Under the pieces are notes generated by a model. It ran no database searches and was not told where the DNA came from. It worked only from the letters and a program-made list of their open reading frames with translations. Positions 13,793 to 14,631 of a stretch of 14,631 nt of DNA are shown piece after piece. The position numbers and the translations under genes are program-made. The DNA comes from Russula earlei (taxonomy: Eukaryota; Basidiomycota; Agaricomycetes; Russulales; Russulaceae): the NCBI GenBank assembly GCA_025769875.1, contig JAGFNK010001123.1, positions 1 through 14,631 of the forward strand, in the 5' to 3' direction. The stretch's first letter is position 1; each line of letters begins with the position of its first letter.

Positions 13793-14446
13793 ATGAGTCA
13801 AAGTCCGGAAGAAGAGACTTCTCGAAGACCCCTTACAGAAAGTGAACAACTACAAATTCCTGTCTTCTTCCACAACGTCGACTATAACATCACTAGAGAA
13901 TACTATAGCGGATACTGTAGAGACCGATCAGTCACCCAATACAATACCCTTTACGACCCTTGGACCTTAGACGCAAGGAAGGACTGGGACGAAGAGGACG
14001 TTGAACTCACTCAAGAAACTCTTCGAGCCCTCATCCCAGAGATCGCCTTTCTTCGTAACTTTGACCTCCTCACTGGAACTGCAGTATTCCAAGGTCGAAC
14101 AGTCCACTGGAGTAGAAATCTTGAGCAATTCACATATCGAAACCACAAGCCAGTCGACTTCTCGACCGCTCAAGAGGAAGCTGAACAAGCAGAAGTCACC
14201 CGCACCCTTGAAGCCACAGTAGAAACTGCATCAAGGGTTCTATCACAGGTTACCAGAGCCCTCACCCTGGCACGAGGGAACACTCCAACACCAGGCCCAT
14301 CTAGAGTACCAGGAGGATTTGACTCCCCCGAACCAAGCCATCTTCCCACTCCCGTAACAGTAGGACAACACACAGTAGCGGCGCCCCTGCCACCACCGCC
14401 GTCTCCTACACAGATAATACGGGCTCCTACTCGCCCACTGTCATGA
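13793..14446 (+). CDS. Last interior frame, 217 aa, acidic N-terminus and Pro-rich tail
   Basis: This is the only interior frame with a credible ATG, four bases after the TAA of the preceding frame (TAA-GTGA-ATG). It reads MSQSPEEETSRRPLTESEQL, then a globular part (IPVFFHNVDYNITREYYSGY, DPWTLDARKDWDEEDVELTQ, ETLRALIPEIAFLRNFDLL, GRTVHWSRNLEQFTYRN), a helix likely to form a coiled coil (STAQEEAEQAEVTRTLEATV) and a Pro/Thr-rich tail. The stop TGA (14444-14446) lies inside the right LTR, whose first bases TGTCATGA supply it. The middle motif GRTVHWSRNLEQFTYR recalls GRRYIYNWRETTWTHS in the 11908-12841 protein, and both are followed by Pro-rich tails, so they may be distant duplicates. Unrecognised family. 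Confidence 0.6.
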   Translation: MSQSPEEETSRRPLTESEQLQIPVFFHNVDYNITREYYSGYCRDRSVTQYNTLYDPWTLDARKDWDEEDVELTQETLRALIPEIAFLRNFDLLTGTAVFQGRTVHWSRNLEQFTYRNHKPVDFSTAQEEAEQAEVTRTLEATVETASRVLSQVTRALTLARGNTPTPGPSRVPGGFDSPEPSHLPTPVTVGQHTVAAPLPPPPSPTQIIRAPTRPLS

Positions 14447-14631
14447 ACCATTCCCCGGAGAGGGCCCTTGAAGGACCCTTCCTTATAGGAGGAAACCCAG
14501 CCTCTATGGTGTCACCCTGTTCACACGAGCAAAAGGGGTGAGTAGAGGTGTCCACAATATCGCGCGTGCATTGTTGCGTGAGCGATTCTCGGCACAATCA
14601 ACATACAACAAGCCCCACTTAAGGCAACCCT
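14439..14631 (+). repeat. Right LTR, truncated by the window edge
   Basis: It begins TGTCATGAACCATTCC and matches 10006-10199 except for six substitutions and one missing base. Four of the six differences are C/T or G/A transitions in a form that would follow from C-to-T change on one strand. No polypurine tract precedes it; the ten bases before it are CTCGCCCAC-like. Confidence 0.9.

Larger units (their letters stand above)
10006..14631 (+). mobile_element. Non-autonomous LTR retroelement with self-primer signature
   Basis: A 966-bp LTR (10006-10971) and a second copy starting at 14439 and cut by the window edge bracket a 3,467-bp interior. The visible 193 bp of the right LTR match the left at 187 of 194 aligned positions (six substitutions and one gap), so the insertion is fairly young. 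The interior encodes no recognisable protease, reverse transcriptase, RNase H or integrase; instead it carries a chain of Pro-rich frames of unknown family. The primer-binding site at 10974-10983 is complementary to the element's own R region rather than to a recognised tRNA. It has interrupted the gene at 9637-10005. The target duplication cannot be tested because the right flank is outside the window. Confidence 0.8.

Noticed and set aside
14427..14438. Polypurine tract before the right LTR
   Set aside because: The sequence CTACTCGCCCAC is pyrimidine-rich. Either this family uses another plus-strand primer site or the copy has decayed.
1..14631. CRISPR arrays, rRNA, tRNA genes or bacterial operons
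   Set aside because: No regularly spaced repeats with unique spacers, no recognisable tRNA or rRNA, and spliced eukaryotic genes throughout.

Overview
The window looks like transposon-dense DNA from a basidiomycete fungus, most likely an agaricomycete. The evidence is a Plavaka-type DNA transposase, a family I know from agaricomycetes, together with short GT..AG introns of 43-50 nt, a Ty1/copia remnant and gypsy-like LTRs. I see no bacterial operon, rRNA, tRNA or CRISPR signal. Nearly everything here is mobile or was once mobile.

Layout, left to right. 1-230 is unassigned. 231-793 is an LTR (TG..CA) with a TATA box. It abuts a decayed copia pol gene (795-3135: integrase tail, reverse transcriptase, RNase H) that ends in a polypurine tract and a 385-bp copia LTR (3185-3569). 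3823-5762 is bounded by about 170-bp imperfect inverted repeats rich in GGTTTCC/GGAAACC. Inside it lies a plausibly intact three-exon gene for a small secreted protein (4555-5195). A related palindrome stands alone at 6049-6120. 6507-9511 (minus strand) is a broken Plavaka transposase with three recognisable introns, two TGA and one TAG nonsense codons, and an internal deletion. Head-to-head with it, 125 bp away, is a small spliced gene (9637-10005) that is cut off by the next element.

10006 to beyond the right edge is the most interesting part: an LTR element with a 966-bp left LTR and a right LTR that runs off the window (193 bp visible, 187 of 194 aligned positions identical). Its 3.47-kb interior holds no recognisable protease, reverse transcriptase, RNase H or integrase. 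It carries a series of proline-rich, mostly ATG-less reading frames that I do not recognise, including a tandemly duplicated C-x4-C-x2-H-x3-H module. Its primer-binding site matches the 5' end of its own predicted transcript (10 of 10 bases, complementary). This is the arrangement used for Tf1-type self-priming. The older LTR at 231-793 keeps the same 17-nt primer segment at the same distance from its TATA box. I infer a non-autonomous, self-primed LTR retroelement family that depends on a partner for pol.

Nonsense codons in the old elements are mostly TGA where the family has Arg, which points to CGA-to-TGA (C-to-T) decay, often at TpCpG.
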